From contig JAJYKO010000264.1 of the NCBI GenBank assembly GCA_021788565.1, positions 1 through 7,257 of the forward strand: a DNA stretch of 7,257 nucleotides, given 5' to 3'. Origin of the DNA: Chloroflexota bacterium (GTDB taxonomy: Bacteria > Chloroflexota > UBA6077). Positions 5,959 to 7,257 of this stretch are shown one piece after another. Each line of letters begins with the position of its first letter. The first letter of the stretch is position 1. The notes below the pieces were generated by a model that was not told the DNA's origin, did not search any database, and saw only the letters and a program-made list of their open reading frames with translations. The position numbers and the translations under genes are program-made.

Positions 5959-6513
5959 ATGAATGTCGACAAACACCAAAGCGACCTCGGAGCACCGCGG
6001 AGCGATGCCCCGGACGTCCCAGGGATGTCCCGCCGTGCAGAGCCCCGGTTCATAGCCGACGTCAACGTCGGCAAGCTAGCCAAATGGCTGCGCATTCTTG
6101 GCTACGACGCCGCATTCATAAATCCCATTGAGGACGACGTCCTCGTGCAGATCGGCCTCCTCGAGGGAAGGATTATCCTGACCAAGGACACCCACATCGC
6201 AGAGCGAAGAGCGGCTACCAGGGGACAGGTCCAGGTCGTGTTGGTGGAAGGTGTTCGGGTGTGGGATCAGCTTCACTTCCTTGCGGAGCGGCTGGGGCTG
6301 CGGTATTCCATCAATCTGCTCTCACGCTGTATAGAGTGCAACGTCCTCCTGGAATCCACCGACAGATCTCAAGTGAAGGATCTGGTGCCTTCATACGTGT
6401 ACAGTACTCAGCAGCACTACATGAGCTGCCCGCTCTGCGGAAAGATCTACTGGCCAGGCACCCACTGGCAGCGGATGCGTGAAGTAGCGGAAGAGGTGCT
6501 CCACCACGGGTAA
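5959..6513 (+). CDS. Mut7-C (DUF82) domain protein, putative RNase with zinc ribbon
   Basis: A 184-residue protein matching the Mut7-C RNase family (PF01927): a PIN-like nuclease fold fused to a zinc ribbon. Visible motifs are RFIADVNVGKLAKWLRILGYD (30-50, acidic Asp34), Asp59/Asp60, ILTKD (73-77, Asp77), RCIECN (123-128), VPSYV (143-147) and CPLCGKIYWPGTHWQRM (157-173). The two CxxC pairs (124/127, 157/160) would bind zinc, and the aspartates are candidate metal ligands of the nuclease site. Residues 1-29 are a polar extension ahead of the domain. I chose ATG 5959 because TATAAT ends 7 bases upstream, implying leaderless translation. Alternatives are TTG 5938 (poor ribosome site) and ATG 6025, which would start close to the domain. 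Family function is poorly known; the RNase role is inferred from the eukaryotic Mut-7 C-terminus. It is divergent from the liv operon with no evident functional link. Confidence 0.9.
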   Translation: MNVDKHQSDLGAPRSDAPDVPGMSRRAEPRFIADVNVGKLAKWLRILGYDAAFINPIEDDVLVQIGLLEGRIILTKDTHIAERRAATRGQVQVVLVEGVRVWDQLHFLAERLGLRYSINLLSRCIECNVLLESTDRSQVKDLVPSYVYSTQQHYMSCPLCGKIYWPGTHWQRMREVAEEVLHHG

Positions 6514-6537
6514 GCAGAGATTCTAGGCTACGCCGAG

Positions 6538-6562
6538 GACTTCGACGTCTACGTTCGAGGTC
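6538..6562. other. Weak inverted repeat between convergent genes
   Basis: GACTTCGACGT (6538-6548) and ACGTTCGAGGTC (6551-6562) are complementary apart from one mismatch and one bulged base. They lie in the 77-base gap where the Mut7-C gene and the HD gene meet tail to tail, so a bidirectional transcription stop is plausible. There is no T-run on either side, and the spacing leaves almost no loop. A GGCCGG / CCGGCC pair (about 6579-6600) at the HD gene end is a second weak candidate. Confidence 0.25.
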
Positions 6563-6590
6563 ATGTCACATAACCAGGCCGGCCGCGGCA

Positions 6591-7257
6591 TCAACCGGCC
6601 GCCGGCTGCCGAGCCGCTCCCACTGCCCTCATCTTTGCGTCGCGCTCGGCACCGAGGATCTCCAGGAATACGGCGAGCAGTTCCGAGTCGAGTTGCCTCG
6701 CGCTCATAGCCTGCAGCTTCTCCACCGCTACCGGGTCGTACGACAGCGTGGCCTCTCCATTGGTTATGCACAGCAGATCGTAGCTGTCCGCCACCGCGAT
6801 AATCCGCGCCCCGAGAGGGATCTCATCCCCCGAGTGGGGCTTGGATGCGTGGCGCCCGTCGAACCAATCGTGATGATAGCGGATCGGCTCCTCACACTCC
6901 TCGAATGCCGGAATCTCCCTGGCTATCATCGCCCCCAGCTGAGCGTGCTGTTTCAAGCTGTAGAACTGATAGTCCGTGAGGTCGGACCTGCCAGGCGTGT
7001 GGTCGTGGGCCGGCTCTTCCACGCCGAGCTTCCCGATATCGTGGATCAGGGCGGCTCTGCGGAGGATATCCACGTCGTAGACGGTCAGCCCTATACGACG
7101 TGCGATCTTCACCACGTGCTCGGCCACCCGCTGGGAGTGCTGGAAGGTGAAGGGATTTCGCCTGTCCAACACCTCTGCGATGATCTCGGTCGAGTGGATC
7201 ACCTGCTCCTGCTTGATCCTGCTGAGGCTGAGTAGCTGATAGACGGCAACCGTCGGG
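6591..7257 (-). CDS. HD-GYP-like phosphohydrolase domain protein (N-terminus outside window)
   Basis: 221 residues are visible. The frame stays open to the right edge (PTVAVYQLLSLSRIKQEQ precedes the first possible GTG at 7200-7202), so the gene probably starts outside the window and may carry a sensory or other domain. Numbering from that GTG: HSQRVAEH (22-29), the metal-binding HDIGKLG (54-60), QHAQLG with His86, YHHDWFDG (109-116) and IPLGARIIAVADSYD (128-142) follow the HD-GYP order. HD-GYP proteins usually hydrolyse cyclic di-GMP or related nucleotides. Here the GYP tripeptide is absent: DGRHASKPHSG stands where DGxGYP is expected, while the HD residues and the HHxxxDG core remain. It may therefore be a divergent phosphodiesterase, act on another nucleotide, or serve as a sensor. 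The C-terminus ends in an Ala-rich tail. It is convergent with the Mut7-C gene. Confidence 0.85.
   Translation of the reverse strand, partial: PTVAVYQLLSLSRIKQEQVIHSTEIIAEVLDRRNPFTFQHSQRVAEHVVKIARRIGLTVYDVDILRRAALIHDIGKLGVEEPAHDHTPGRSDLTDYQFYSLKQHAQLGAMIAREIPAFEECEEPIRYHHDWFDGRHASKPHSGDEIPLGARIIAVADSYDLLCITNGEATLSYDPVAVEKLQAMSARQLDSELLAVFLEILGAERDAKMRAVGAARQPAAG

Noticed and set aside
1..7257. tRNA, rRNA, CRISPR array, transposase, phage or defence genes
   Set aside because: No cloverleaf, spaced direct-repeat array, ribosomal RNA stretch, or protein with transposase, phage or defence motifs was seen on either strand.

Overview
This window is an ordinary bacterial chromosome segment, about 60% GC by eye. 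It is dominated by a five-gene ABC importer operon of the branched-chain/hydrophobic amino acid (HAAT, Liv) type on the minus strand. The host is most likely a Chloroflexota member. That is an inference from the solute-binding protein, which has a twin-arginine signal, an alanine-only hydrophobic stretch, a Cys and a long Ala/Pro/Thr linker, a style common in that phylum. A possible leaderless transcript is compatible with this but does not prove it.

Layout from right to left, in the direction of Liv transcription. Bases 5724-5958 are a divergent control region with two near-duplicate sigma-70-type promoters pointing left, a TATAAT promoter pointing right, and three copies of GTATACC. Leftward come livJ (4251-5723), a gap filled by a large AT-rich palindrome (4125-4232), then livH, livM, livG and livF. 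Those four genes overlap one another by 4, 4 and 8 bases, so they are almost certainly translationally coupled. A GC-rich nested palindrome (659-725) follows livF. Beyond it lies the first 207 codons of an ornithine cyclodeaminase/mu-crystallin family gene, which runs off the left edge.

To the right of the control region, a Mut7-C/DUF82 putative RNase gene (5959-6513) is read rightward. It converges on an HD-GYP-like phosphodiesterase domain gene (6591 to the right edge, minus strand), whose N-terminus lies outside the window.

How the genes work together: the lipoprotein LivJ would capture an amino acid or similar small solute outside the membrane. LivH and LivM form the channel, and LivG and LivF drive uptake with ATP. 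The cyclodeaminase-family enzyme downstream could act on the imported substrate or a derivative. The substrate cannot be read from sequence. The Mut7-C and HD-GYP genes have no obvious link to transport.

I found no convincing unknown multi-gene system. The points most worth a second look are the asymmetric LivG/LivF ATPase motifs, the duplicated promoter with repeated GTATACC boxes, the probable leaderless start of the Mut7-C gene, two different palindromic repeats flanking transporter genes, and the loss of the GYP motif in the HD protein.
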